NCBI GenBank assembly: GCA_026552955.1
Contig: JAPMTS010000047.1
Coordinates: 31,120 to 95,119, forward strand
DNA length: 64,000 nt
Reading direction: 5' to 3'
Source: Candidatus Methanoperedens sp.
Lineage (GTDB): Archaea > Halobacteriota > Methanosarcinia > Methanosarcinales > Methanoperedenaceae
Part shown: one piece after another, positions 42,556 through 50,813 of the stretch
Layout of the letters: every line of letters starts with the position of its first letter
Position numbering within the stretch: position 1 is the stretch's first letter
Notes under the pieces: generated by a model
What the model saw: only the letters and a program-made list of their open reading frames with translations
The model's database searches: none
What the model was told of the DNA's origin: nothing
Translations under genes and position numbers: made by a program

Positions 42556-43575
42556 ATGATAAAGGAAGGGGTTCTGTTCGATGAGCTTCCGGATAAAAAG
42601 GTAAAATGCAATGTTTGCTCACACAGGTGCACTATCGGTGATAGTAAGCTGGGGATATGCAGGACAAGACAGAATAAGAATGGGAAACTCTACACGCTGA
42701 TATATAATACTGTTTCAAGTGAAGCTGTTGACCCTATCGAGAAAAAGCCCCTGTATCATTTCCTGCCCGGAACACTTTCGTATTCTTTGGGCACAATAGG
42801 ATGTAATTTCAGATGCCAGCACTGCCAGAACTGGAACATTTCCCAGGCTTCAGTTGTTGATTCCCATACAATTGAAATTGCGTCTGAAACTGCCATAAAG
42901 AGGGCGTTAGCGTCCGGTTCCAAATCTATCGCATGGACATATAACGAACCTGCCATCTGGCATGAATATACTTTTGACAGCGCAGTGCTTGCGAAAAAAG
43001 CGGGATTAAAGACGATATATGTGACCAACGGTTACATCACCCCGGAAGCGCTTCGAAGAATTGCGCCGTATCTTGATGCATTCCGTGTCGATATCAAATC
43101 ATTTTCCGAGGATTTCTACAAAAAAATATGCGGCGCAAGGCTTGCGCCTGTGCTTGAATCTACAAAGCTGGCAAAGGAATTGGGCATGCATGTAGAAACC
43201 ATAACTCTTATTATTCCCACAAAGAATGATTCCAGAGAAGAGATAACGCAGATTGTGAAGTGGGTGCATGATAACCTTGGCGAGGACACTCCCATGCATT
43301 TCACGAGATTCCACCCCATGTATAAGATGGATGACCTGTATCCAACACCCATTGACACTCTTGAGATGGCTTATGATATCGCAAAGAAAGAGGGGATGAG
43401 GTTTGTGTATCTGGGGAATGTGGGGGAGCATAAGTATGAGAACACCTATTGCCCGAAGTGCAATACCCTGCTGATCGACCGTGTGGGTTTCAGGGTGAGC
43501 GCTATTAAAGTAAAGGATGGGAAATGTCCGGAATGCGGGGAAGAGATATCGATGGTGGGATTGGGGAATGAGTAA
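42556..43575 (+). CDS. AmmeMemoRadiSam-type radical SAM enzyme (COG1180)
   Basis: 339 residues. The radical SAM motif C-x3-C-x2-C is in GTIGCNFRCQHCQNWNISQ near residues 79-97. N-terminal CNVCSHRCTIGDSKLGICRTR is typical of this group, and TWTYNEP marks PflA-like activases. The C-terminal 60 residues add a zinc ribbon (CPKCNT and CPECGEE). In archaea it usually goes with Memo and AMMECR1 proteins in an unsolved system; those partners are not in the window. Family firm; reaction unknown. Confidence 0.88.
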   Translation: MIKEGVLFDELPDKKVKCNVCSHRCTIGDSKLGICRTRQNKNGKLYTLIYNTVSSEAVDPIEKKPLYHFLPGTLSYSLGTIGCNFRCQHCQNWNISQASVVDSHTIEIASETAIKRALASGSKSIAWTYNEPAIWHEYTFDSAVLAKKAGLKTIYVTNGYITPEALRRIAPYLDAFRVDIKSFSEDFYKKICGARLAPVLESTKLAKELGMHVETITLIIPTKNDSREEITQIVKWVHDNLGEDTPMHFTRFHPMYKMDDLYPTPIDTLEMAYDIAKKEGMRFVYLGNVGEHKYENTYCPKCNTLLIDRVGFRVSAIKVKDGKCPECGEEISMVGLGNE

Positions 43576-43597
43576 TTGACTCTGATATTGAAATCTT

Positions 43598-43828
43598 TTA
43601 TTTTTCAGCACTAGGAGTAACATCCTCTTCCAGTATCAGTGCTCCCACATAATTGCAGCTCTTGCACTGGTACTGATATCCCATTTTTAAGCCCATATAA
43701 TATGTGACATCAGTGGATCCGCAGATGGGACAGACAAGTATCCTCCTGCCATGCGGCCTCTTTAGTTCCTCCAACATCTCTTTTTCAATGGCTTCTAAGT
43801 CATCTTCAGTCACGTTTCTTTTTCTCAC
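43598..43828 (-). CDS. Small zinc-ribbon protein
   Basis: 76 residues. A charged N-terminal helix (EDDLEAIEKEMLEELKRP) precedes a C2C2 ribbon, CPICGSTDVTYY...CKSCNYVGALI, with spacing typical of archaeal rubredoxin-like/TFIIS-like ribbons. A nucleic-acid or protein contact is likely. The start faces the operator at 43886-43902, which could also act on this gene. Confidence 0.72.
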   Translation of the reverse strand: MRKRNVTEDDLEAIEKEMLEELKRPHGRRILVCPICGSTDVTYYMGLKMGYQYQCKSCNYVGALILEEDVTPSAEK

Positions 43829-43885
43829 TTATAATTGTCGCTTTCATATCTCCTTCAAAGCCCAATGCCAATGTAAATTAATTAC

Positions 43886-43902
43886 TTTACAAGCGTTGTA
43901 AA
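43886..43902. promoter_or_regulatory. TTTACA-N5-TGTAAA operator 1
   Basis: TTTACA (43886-43891), AGCGT, TGTAAA (43897-43902). A TTATATA box overlaps its right edge (43903-43909), so binding would block the promoter of the gene at 43997. One of five such sites between 43.8 and 52.3 kb. Confidence 0.65.
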
Positions 43903-43996
43903 TTATATAGTTTGCGCTTTAAAAAATTAATGTTGAGAATATCTTCAAAATTTAAAGTAAAATGACCAACTACAAAATTAATCCGGAGAATTAAAA

Positions 43997-44191
43997 ATGG
44001 ACTGCTGTGGAAAAACGAAAGGTACGGATAAAGATATAATAAAAGAAAAAATAGGCAATGAAAAGCCTGCAAGGGAAAATACCGGTCCAGCAAGCGGGGA
44101 TATGGATTCCGGCATGGATTCAATGATGGATTTTGGCCGCGGTTCATATACGAAAAGCTCGCGATTATTTTCTTCTCTTTTTGATCATTAG
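43997..44191 (+). CDS. Small Cys/Met-containing protein under operator control
   Basis: 64 residues starting MDCCGKTKG, with a vicinal CC at positions 3-4 and a Met/Asp-rich middle (MDSGMDSMMDFG). A GGAG ribosome-binding sequence is 9 bases upstream. No family recognised. The CC start, Met-rich segment and the TTTACA-N5-TGTAAA site at its promoter suggest metal binding, possibly copper, but this is inference from composition and context. Confidence 0.5.
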   Translation: MDCCGKTKGTDKDIIKEKIGNEKPARENTGPASGDMDSGMDSMMDFGRGSYTKSSRLFSSLFDH

Positions 44192-44365
44192 CAATAAGAT
44201 AAGCGATACCTTTTCTGAATTAGGGAAGACTGAGTGCTAAATCAGTCAGGCGCAGAGTTTAAAACAATATTGCCACATATTTCGATGTCTAAAGAAAATT
44301 GTCCTTTTCTTTTTGCATTTTTAAACCACAACCCACATAAAAAAGGATGATGTATTAGTAAATTA

Positions 44366-44667
44366 GTGGCCGGAAAAAACACTACTTTTTTTCCGCACTC
44401 CTATATTCCGGTCACACCTATCCCATCAATTCTTCTGGTACTGTTTATTCAAATATATCAGACGTTTGAGACCCCTCCACGGCTGATTTCTGAGATCGTT
44501 GTATTCAGGAATGATGGTGAAGAGATATATTACACTAAAGATAACCATACATTCTTTGCCAACCTGAACTCTCGGAAGAATACCAGAAATTGATGGAAGA
44601 ATACAGGCAGAAAATCATCCGTATTTGTATTGAGATCGATAACTTAAAAAATAAGAATAATATATAA
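44366..44667 (+). pseudogene. Frameshifted remnant of an unknown small gene
   Basis: A GTG-started frame (44366-44593) has plausible coding sequence only in its later part (EIVVFRNDGEEIYYTKDNHTFF). After about 44562 a different frame takes over and reads PELSEEYQKLMEEYRQKIIR and on to a TAA at 44665-44667, with amphipathic helix character. A single-base deletion near 44560 would explain this. A 9-bp hairpin (CGGAAAAAA/TTTTTTCCG, 44371-44395) overlaps the putative start, so the true 5' end is unclear. The intact family is not recognised. Confidence 0.4.
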
Positions 44668-44747
44668 ATATTTATTTGATTAAAAAAAATTGGTTGTTGA
44701 ATACTTTTATGTACTCATAATTAACTATTTATCATGAGGTTAAACAT

Positions 44748-44981
44748 ATGCAATTGGGAATGATGAATGGCTTTGGTTCCGGAATGGGCTCAGGGATGTG
44801 GATTTTTGGCTTGATATTCTGGATACTGATAGTAGCTGGGCTTATATTGCTTATCAAATATCTATGGGAAGGTGGTGGAGCAAGAAAAGAAGAATCAGCG
44901 CTTGATATCTTAAAGAAAAAGTATGCCAGGGGAGAGATAAGTAAAGAGGAGTTCAACGAAAAAAAGAAAGATATTTTATGA
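44748..44981 (+). CDS. SHOCT-domain membrane protein
   Basis: 77 residues. A Gly/Met-rich start (MQLGMMNGFGSGMGSGM) leads into one membrane helix (about 18-43), then a SHOCT domain, ALDILKKKYARGEISKEEFNEKKKDI. SHOCT modules are short oligomerisation motifs common in small proteins of metal and stress clusters. GAGGT SD upstream. Together with the DUF305 gene 31 bases on, it forms part of the metal-related group. Function unknown. Confidence 0.78.
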   Translation: MQLGMMNGFGSGMGSGMWIFGLIFWILIVAGLILLIKYLWEGGGARKEESALDILKKKYARGEISKEEFNEKKKDIL

Positions 44982-45012
44982 AATAACAGGGAGTACGAAA
45001 GGGAGATAAGAT

Positions 45013-45660
45013 ATGGATAATAAAAAACTTGGATTATTAGCTGTTATCATGATTGCCGTGGGCATCGCCGGACTGTTTTTTATTTATGGTGCAAATCCTG
45101 AATTGAGCGGATTCGGTGGGATGGGAAATTGCGGTATATTTGGTTGGAGTGATAATAGAAGCTACGGTGGCATGATGGGTTCTTCGATGATGGGCAATAT
45201 GGATCGCCACTTTATTGAACAGATGATCCCGCACCACAATGATGCAATCCTCATGGCGGAAATTGCGCTTAAACAAGCGGAACATGAAGAAATAAAAGGA
45301 CTTGCAGTTAACATCAGTCGCACACAGAGCGAAGAAAACGCGATGATGCGCGAATGGTACAAATCATGGTATGATAAGGATGTGCCAGTTGATTCTTCGT
45401 CAATGGGCATGGGCAGAGGCATGGGTGGCATGATGGATGATGGAACCGATATTAAGACGCTAGAGAACGCAAAGCCGTTTGATAAAGAGTTTATCGAACA
45501 AATGATCCCCCATCATCAGATGGCGATAATGATGGCGACGATGCTGCTTCAGGGAACAGACCGCAAAGAAATGAAAACTCTCGCCCAGGCGATCATTGAT
45601 GCCCAGAGCCGAGAAATTGGCCAGATGCGATTGTGGTATCGTAGTTGGTATGGGGAGTAA
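45013..45660 (+). CDS. DUF305 protein, two HH motifs, Met-rich
   Basis: 215 residues. An N-terminal helix (7-25) is a signal or anchor. The motif FIEQMIPHH occurs twice (67-75 and 160-168), each followed by an Ala/Met-rich helix and a late REWY/RLWY segment, so there are two DUF305-type four-helix units. The linker is Met/Gly-rich (MGMGRGMGGMM). DUF305 proteins are found in copper and heavy-metal clusters and the His pairs are likely metal ligands. The extracytoplasmic location fits a periplasmic-like metal-binding role. Confidence 0.82.
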   Translation: MDNKKLGLLAVIMIAVGIAGLFFIYGANPELSGFGGMGNCGIFGWSDNRSYGGMMGSSMMGNMDRHFIEQMIPHHNDAILMAEIALKQAEHEEIKGLAVNISRTQSEENAMMREWYKSWYDKDVPVDSSSMGMGRGMGGMMDDGTDIKTLENAKPFDKEFIEQMIPHHQMAIMMATMLLQGTDRKEMKTLAQAIIDAQSREIGQMRLWYRSWYGE

Positions 45661-45701
45661 AACCAGGTTTTCCAATCCTTTGGTTGGTCAAGATAGGGTA
45701 C

Positions 45702-45718
45702 TTTACATTAAACGTAAA
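45702..45718. promoter_or_regulatory. TTTACA-N5-TGTAAA operator 2 (one mismatch)
   Basis: TTTACA (45702-45707), TTAAA, CGTAAA (45713-45718). It is embedded in a longer perfect repeat, GTACTTTAC at 45698-45706 and GTAAAGTAC at 45714-45722. It lies 32 bases before the YHS gene. Confidence 0.6.
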
Positions 45719-45750
45719 GTACAAATACAGTAAAAACAATAATAAGAGAT

Positions 45751-45957
45751 ATGAGAAATATGCAGATAGACCCAATTTGTGGAATGCAGGTAGATGAAAA
45801 TACAGCACAGTACACATCAGAATATAAAGGGAAGACCTATTATTTTTGTGCACCCGGATGTAAGAAAGCATTTGATTCTGATCCCGAAAAATACCAGAAG
45901 AGCGGCCCTGTGGGTACGATGGAGAAAAAAACCATGGTGGAAGTTATGGTGAATTAA
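45751..45957 (+). CDS. YHS-domain metal-binding protein
   Basis: 68 residues, almost all one YHS domain: DPICGMQVDENTA, then YYFCAPGCKKAFDSDPEKY (C10, C28, C32). YHS domains occur in copper-transporting ATPases and as free small proteins that bind copper or other soft metals. Here it is a free form with a short C-terminal tail. Its promoter holds operator 2. Probably a cytosolic metal chaperone or buffer. Confidence 0.85.
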   Translation: MRNMQIDPICGMQVDENTAQYTSEYKGKTYYFCAPGCKKAFDSDPEKYQKSGPVGTMEKKTMVEVMVN

Positions 45958-46000
45958 AATATAATTCATACAAAATTGAAAATAAAAACGAAGGAGTTAC

Positions 46001-46426
46001 ATGAGAATATCTGGAATTATAATAGCGCTTTTGATCTTGATCACAGCAGCGGTTAGCGGGTGTTTATCGGGCAAAGAACCTGCCGCTGGAGTTCCCGCTT
46101 CTACAGATAAAACATCTACAGTGGATTCAACTGAAGCGAAAGTAAGCTCAGAAGCAGGAGTGACTATCACTGCGGTGGATCTTGGCAATAATGCCTTTGA
46201 TATTAAACTCGACACACATTCAGGATCACTGGATTATGATATGGCCAAATTATCCTATATCCGCGATAGCAAGGGCATTATAATTAAACCGGAGTCATGG
46301 GACGGAGGCATAGGAGGACATCATTTTGAAGGTACACTGAAATTCCCGGAATTTGATGATAGCTCTGGTTTTGAACTCGTTATCCAGGATGTTGCAGGAG
46401 TGAAAGAGAGAGTCCTGAAATGGTAA
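46001..46426 (+). CDS. Predicted lipoprotein of a metal-cluster family
   Basis: 141 residues. The signal peptide ends in a lipobox, VSGC at about 18-21, so Cys21 would carry the lipid. A Ser/Thr-rich linker is followed by a beta-rich domain with AVDLGNNAFDIKLDTHS, DMAKLSYIRD and SWDGGIGGHHFEGTLKF. The GGHH motif could bind metal. I recall similar domains near copper-related genes, but no function is assigned. Strong AAGGAG SD. It overlaps the next gene by 7 bases, starting an operon that runs to 49961. Confidence 0.7.
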   Translation: MRISGIIIALLILITAAVSGCLSGKEPAAGVPASTDKTSTVDSTEAKVSSEAGVTITAVDLGNNAFDIKLDTHSGSLDYDMAKLSYIRDSKGIIIKPESWDGGIGGHHFEGTLKFPEFDDSSGFELVIQDVAGVKERVLKW

Positions 46427-46917
46427 ATAAAATGTCAACGGGCATCAAAAACCTGTTAAGAAATCCCTTTGTTTTCGGGGCAAGTGCAGGAATGCTTGTG
46501 GTTCTTTTCAATATCTCGATCGCTTCCCTTGCCGAAGGATCGTTTGAGCAGGGATACCAGGTATTTCTTTCTAACGGAATATTTGTGTATCTGATCCCTC
46601 TTGCAGTCGGCGTGCAGATGGGGCTTTTCAGGTATCACAGGAATAGTACAACCGGAAATATAGCAGGCTCGGAAAAAATGGGTATGGCAGGTTCAGCTAC
46701 TTCATCGCTGACGATGGTGGCATGCTGCCTGCACCATGTGAGCGATATTTTGCCCTCAATTGGTTTGATCATTGCAGCATCATCGTTCCTCATCAAGTAT
46801 CAAGACACAATAATAATTGCCGGGCTCCTTGCCAATGTCGCTGGAAGCATCTACATTGCAAGAGCGATCATAAAAGACAGGGCGGTAATTGCAAAAGTGG
46901 AAAAAATCGCAGCCTGA
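46420..46917 (+). CDS. Membrane protein with CC-x-HH motif
   Basis: 165 residues, about four helices. The most striking segment is MVACCLHHVSDILPSIG: C102-C103 and H105-H106 at a membrane boundary, a plausible soft-metal site as in MerT-like or copper-handling proteins. It overlaps the lipoprotein gene by 7 bases. Function unknown; metal transport or sensing is inferred from motif and neighbours. Confidence 0.65.
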   Translation: MVNKMSTGIKNLLRNPFVFGASAGMLVVLFNISIASLAEGSFEQGYQVFLSNGIFVYLIPLAVGVQMGLFRYHRNSTTGNIAGSEKMGMAGSATSSLTMVACCLHHVSDILPSIGLIIAASSFLIKYQDTIIIAGLLANVAGSIYIARAIIKDRAVIAKVEKIAA

Positions 46918-46926
46918 GGAAAAAAA

Positions 46927-47526
46927 ATGAAAAAAACTCATCGTGTATTTGCAATCGTCCTTATCATAATGCTGGCGGCATCACTTCTATATTTATCTGA
47001 CTCCAGGAAAAGCATCTTCACAGATAAAGTGGGTGATATGACCCTTTCCGGATACGATACTGGAGATGGGGCGGCGCAGCAGATATCGAAAATGAATGGT
47101 ATCAAGGACATACCTCTTGAAAAAGCTTACTCGGCAGTGTACAGTAGCAATAAGGGCATCATGCGCATCTGGGTGGCAGAGGCTTCAGACCATAATGCTG
47201 CGAGCGATGCTTTCAATGCAATGAACTCAATGCTGGGCGGCCCATCGGGAAATGATGAGCATGGAAACTCAGGCGATATGGGGGATATGGGGTCGGGAAA
47301 CATGGACAGTAATATGGATATGATGAACTTGACCAAATCCGTAAAACTGGATATAATGGAGTTTGAAAAGCCTGATGTTTATGTGATGAAAGAAAATAAT
47401 GTCATAAATTATTATTATTTTAAAATGAATTATAACAGGGGAAGAGTTTATTGGATAATTTTTGATTCACCTGATCTGGATTATCAGATATCGATCGTGA
47501 AGCAGGCAGTAATGGATATATCGTGA
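46927..47526 (+). CDS. Exported Met-rich protein of unknown function
   Basis: 199 residues. An N-terminal helix (8-25) serves as signal or anchor. The first domain (about 38-105) has AAQQISKMNGIKDIPLEKAYSAVY. A Met/Gly/Asp-rich linker near 112-138 (GDMGDMGSGNMDSNMDMM) resembles copper-binding Met motifs. The C-terminal strand region ends VKQAVMDIS. It sits 9 bases after the CC-HH membrane gene. Family not recognised. Confidence 0.6.
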   Translation: MKKTHRVFAIVLIIMLAASLLYLSDSRKSIFTDKVGDMTLSGYDTGDGAAQQISKMNGIKDIPLEKAYSAVYSSNKGIMRIWVAEASDHNAASDAFNAMNSMLGGPSGNDEHGNSGDMGDMGSGNMDSNMDMMNLTKSVKLDIMEFEKPDVYVMKENNVINYYYFKMNYNRGRVYWIIFDSPDLDYQISIVKQAVMDIS

Positions 47527-47530
47527 GGCT

Positions 47531-48313
47531 ATGAAAAAATTCTTAAGCAATCTTATTGCAGCCGGATTCATTTTGCTCATGGCTTTAGCTCTACTTTCAG
47601 GCATATCAGTGCTTCTTGGCTACGAAAAACTTGGCAATATAGAAGGTGGGGGGCATCATTTATTTACAGGGTATGCTTACGGCAACTGGGGAGCAACACT
47701 TCTTAGCATTGGGATTTTTTCTGTCTTTGTGCTCAGCTTCCTTACTCCCCTGAAGAAGCAGAACTGGCGTACCCTGGGAATATATGAAGCGTTCATAATA
47801 GCGCTGTTTTCGGAGATGTATGGTTTCCCACTTACGATATATGTTCTCTCTGCGCTTTTCGGCCTGAACCTCTCTTTAGGACATGCACAGGGACACCTGC
47901 TTGGAGTTCTTATTTCTAATGCAGGTTTAATGAGTATGGAAGCTTCCTGGGCGCTTGTGATGGTAACAAGCAGCGCGGTTATATTCCTGGGACTATTCCT
48001 GATGTCAAAGGGCTGGAGCAGCATTCACTCAGGAAATGGAGAACTGGTGACCGATGGCATTTACAGGTATGTCAGGCATCCTCAGTATCTGGGCCTTATA
48101 GTACTAACGATCGGGCTGCTGATCCAGTGGCCCACCATAATCACACTTGCAATGTGGCCAATTCTTGTTTTAATGTATTACAGGCTGGCAAAAAGAGAAG
48201 AAAGAGAAGCGATAGAGGCTTTCGGTGGAATATACGAAGAGTACATGCTGCGGACACCAATGTTGTTACCATCCTTGAGAAAGAAGGGTATGGAAAACCA
48301 GGTGATATTATAA
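47531..48313 (+). CDS. Isoprenylcysteine carboxyl methyltransferase family protein
   Basis: 260 residues, several helices. The C-terminal catalytic region of the ICMT/PEMT family is clear: GIYRYVRHPQYLGLIVLTIG binds S-adenosylmethionine, and REEREAIEAFGGIYEEYM completes the motif. Such enzymes methylate carboxyl groups of prenylated proteins or lipids. It is followed directly by an archaeosortase gene, so a role in modifying sorted or lipid-anchored proteins is conceivable but unproven. Starts 4 bases after the previous stop. Confidence 0.82.
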   Translation: MKKFLSNLIAAGFILLMALALLSGISVLLGYEKLGNIEGGGHHLFTGYAYGNWGATLLSIGIFSVFVLSFLTPLKKQNWRTLGIYEAFIIALFSEMYGFPLTIYVLSALFGLNLSLGHAQGHLLGVLISNAGLMSMEASWALVMVTSSAVIFLGLFLMSKGWSSIHSGNGELVTDGIYRYVRHPQYLGLIVLTIGLLIQWPTIITLAMWPILVLMYYRLAKREEREAIEAFGGIYEEYMLRTPMLLPSLRKKGMENQVIL

Positions 48314-48324
48314 CATTAACGCTA

Positions 48325-49122
48325 TTGGTCTCGCTCGTATTTCTGGTCATTGCATCGTTCCTTCCGAAATCCTTTAATTCAAGGTTCATCTTTGCTGGTT
48401 CCGGCTGGATATTCCTTGCAATATACTGGTCCGGGCAACTTGGGAGTTACATTGAGCTTAAGGATTATGTTAATATCATCCTGGTAATCGCCGCAGCCTT
48501 TGCATCCTTATTTATAGCATATATAACATTCCAGGCGAAGGATAAAAATGATACAGGCGACTATGAAGTGTTTATTTCCTTATCAAGGGCAGCATCTATT
48601 AGCGGTTTGGTATATTTCCTGTTTGCGGAGGTAGAATTATTAAACAGATGGATAATATCAACGGTCGCAGGACAGGGAACATGGTTGATCGGGAAATTCG
48701 ATTTTCCTGTTACGAATGTGGCATGGAACCAGCTTGCAGTAAATGGCCTGGTCGTTGAAATTATACTTGCCTGCACAGCGATCGAAAGCATTGCCCTGTT
48801 TTCAGGCATAATTTCTTCAGCTTCCAGTGCGACTTTAGGACGGAAGGTCCAGGTGTTTATGATATCCGTGCCTGTGGTGTATGTGCTGAATATTATCCGC
48901 GTCTCTTTTACAGCCTCAGCCTATGGATTAAGCTGGTTTGGCACACCTGATGAAAGTTTTCATATTTCAGAGCATTTTATTACAAAGGCAGGCTCGTTGC
49001 TGGCTTTATTGTTAATTTCTTATTATGTTCTGAAAATGCTGCCAGAGGTTGCCGATATGTTAGATGATATCTTGAATATGATGAGAACAGAATTTCATAG
49101 ATTTATATTAAAGTTATCATGA
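48325..49122 (+). CDS. artA: Archaeosortase A-like transpeptidase
   Basis: A membrane protein with the archaeosortase triad: catalytic Cys in ACTAIESIALFSGI (TGC 48772), Arg in VLNIIRVSF (CGC 48898), His in HISEHFITKAGSL (CAT 48961 or 48973). The RKVQVFMISVPVVYVLNIIR context is typical of archaeosortase A, which processes PGF-CTERM proteins and transfers them to lipid. The start is uncertain: the frame is open from a GTG at 48127 inside the methyltransferase gene, but the added residues are basic and unlike the family. TTG at 48325, 12 bases after the methyltransferase stop, gives a start at the first helix. Likely substrates in the window are the cytochromes at 17261 and 20937. Confidence 0.78.
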   Translation: MVSLVFLVIASFLPKSFNSRFIFAGSGWIFLAIYWSGQLGSYIELKDYVNIILVIAAAFASLFIAYITFQAKDKNDTGDYEVFISLSRAASISGLVYFLFAEVELLNRWIISTVAGQGTWLIGKFDFPVTNVAWNQLAVNGLVVEIILACTAIESIALFSGIISSASSATLGRKVQVFMISVPVVYVLNIIRVSFTASAYGLSWFGTPDESFHISEHFITKAGSLLALLLISYYVLKMLPEVADMLDDILNMMRTEFHRFILKLS

Positions 49123-49961
49123 AGTTGGATCTGGTCGATTTCATAAACAGGAATTATATTGAGGGGATCATCAGCGATACGAGTTATAATCATTTTGACA
49201 TGATCACATATGTCATTATTTTATTTGCCGGTGTATATGGAGTTTTAAAATTACTGAATAAATTGAGGATCAAAGTTGATGAGGATTTTGTCATGGCTAC
49301 GATCCCTTATATTTTCATGGGTTCAGTTTTCAGGGTAATCGAGGATGCAGATCTTCTGAAGCCGCCTGTTAAATACTTTTTCATTACACCGCTTATTTTC
49401 TTTGTAGTCTTTGCAATATGTTTTGGAATACTTCTCCTCACAAAATATCTTGAGAAGATCAAGAAGATAAGGAACTACATTCATGCATATGCAATTGCTG
49501 GGGTCGTATTATCGTTTGTAGGGATTGCTATCCTCATTTATTTTGGTTCTTATAACTGGAATCCCGGTATCCTGATATATAGTCTTGTACCAGCCATAAT
49601 ATTGACCGAAATCGTTAAAAGAATATCTCCATCGATCAATATGACATATCTTCGAAGCAGGATGTATTCATTTGCGATATTTTCATTTCTGCTCGATTCA
49701 TTCACAACATATATTGGTGTTGACTTATTTGGTTACATAAACAAACATCCTTTCAGTTCGTTCCTGGCGTCCATTTTTGGAACAGGGGCAGTGCTGATCC
49801 CTCTTTCCTTGATTTTGGCCATATTGATAGTCTTTCTGCTTGAAAAGGATTCCAGGGAAGATCATAATGAAGATGAGAAATACATATTGACATTGACTTT
49901 AATTGTCCTTGGTTTCTCAATGGGTGCCAGGAATTTACTGGCGATGACTTTTTGGATTTAA
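49119..49961 (+). CDS. DUF63 integral membrane protein
   Basis: 280 residues, about eight helices. The N-terminus (DFINRNYIEGIISDTSYNHFDMITYVIIL) and IPYIFMGSVFRVIEDADLL after helix 2 match DUF63, an archaea-specific family. It overlaps the archaeosortase by 4 bases (ATGA), which ties the two together. Function unknown. The last helix has GFSMGARNLLAMTFWI. End of the operon begun at 46001. Confidence 0.78.
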   Translation: MKLDLVDFINRNYIEGIISDTSYNHFDMITYVIILFAGVYGVLKLLNKLRIKVDEDFVMATIPYIFMGSVFRVIEDADLLKPPVKYFFITPLIFFVVFAICFGILLLTKYLEKIKKIRNYIHAYAIAGVVLSFVGIAILIYFGSYNWNPGILIYSLVPAIILTEIVKRISPSINMTYLRSRMYSFAIFSFLLDSFTTYIGVDLFGYINKHPFSSFLASIFGTGAVLIPLSLILAILIVFLLEKDSREDHNEDEKYILTLTLIVLGFSMGARNLLAMTFWI

Positions 49962-50073
49962 TGTTTGTTCATCATCGTTTGTTTACGGTTTTCTTGCCCT
50001 GTACAGGGAAAGTGTTCCAAAAAGCGTCATGAACCTTGCGGTAGGAATTCCTGTCCATACTTTAATTCCTTTA

Positions 50074-50673
50074 TTAAACCTTTGAGAAAAGTTTAGTATA
50101 TTTCTTTTCAAACTCTCCCTGGCATGTGGTGCAGCAAAAGAAATAGTCTTTGTCGTCAAATTTCTTTTTTACAGCGTCTCCTGTCATTTTCTTATCACAA
50201 TAAGAACATGTCAGGGTTATACTGGAAGAAGCCAGGGGGATAGTTGAATCCTTTGTGAATGCATTTTTTACGGATAATATGCGGATGTTATTCACATCAG
50301 TAAGATTTATCCTTTCCTGTATTGCAAGGATCCGCCGCATATCTCCTGCTACCCTTGACACTATAGCTGTGTCAGAATCAGAGGTTACATACAGTTCCTT
50401 AACCTCTTCAAGCCCCCGGAGCTCTTGCGTTATCCTGCTGACTGCGCCCGGCTTTGCATTTACAATTAGTATCGCTTCGGTTATTCCCAGCTTATTGTTA
50501 TCGATATCTATGGTGAATTTCCTGATAACCCCGAGTTCAAGCATCCTGTCTACACGGCTCTTGACCGTGGGAATGCTTGTAAGACAGCACTTTGCTATTT
50601 CCTGGAATGATTCCCTGCTATTGCTCTGCAAATAGGCCAATATCTTTACATCGAGATTATCAAGTTCTATCAT
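50074..50673 (-). CDS. Lrp/AsnC-family regulator with C-terminal TRASH metal-sensing domain
   Basis: 199 residues. There is an N-terminal Lrp helix-turn-helix (DVKILAYLQSNSRESFQEIA...PTVKSRVDRMLELGVI), a central RAM/AsnC-like ligand domain (about 62-135), and a TRASH domain with C156-x2-C159 and C180/C181-x2-C184. This architecture is that of archaeal copper-responsive regulators (CopT/CopR type). It is preceded 6-22 bases upstream by a TTTACA-N5-TGTAAA site, implying autoregulation, and the same site recurs at four other places in the cluster. The metal is inferred, not shown. Confidence 0.88.
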   Translation of the reverse strand: MIELDNLDVKILAYLQSNSRESFQEIAKCCLTSIPTVKSRVDRMLELGVIRKFTIDIDNNKLGITEAILIVNAKPGAVSRITQELRGLEEVKELYVTSDSDTAIVSRVAGDMRRILAIQERINLTDVNNIRILSVKNAFTKDSTIPLASSSITLTCSYCDKKMTGDAVKKKFDDKDYFFCCTTCQGEFEKKYTKLFSKV

Positions 50674-50678
50674 AGTAG

Positions 50679-50695
50679 TTTACATACAATGTAAA
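50679..50695. promoter_or_regulatory. TTTACA-N5-TGTAAA operator 3 (regulator autoregulation)
   Basis: TTTACA (50679-50684), TACAA, TGTAAA (50690-50695), ending 6 bases from the regulator's ATG. Binding would cover the transcript start or leader of the regulator gene. Confidence 0.7.
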
Positions 50696-50813
50696 CATAA
50701 GTACTTAACGATATTCTTCCTCACTATCTCCTTATAATAACTGGGATATAACCAAAAATCAAGAAATGAACGCAATATGAATTGGTCACAACTGAGTTTC
50801 AGGGTTGTAAAGA

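Noticed and set aside
48127-48324. N-terminal extension of the archaeosortase frame
   Set aside because: It lies inside the methyltransferase gene, is rich in Lys/Arg/His, and does not look like the membrane start of the family; a later start is preferred.
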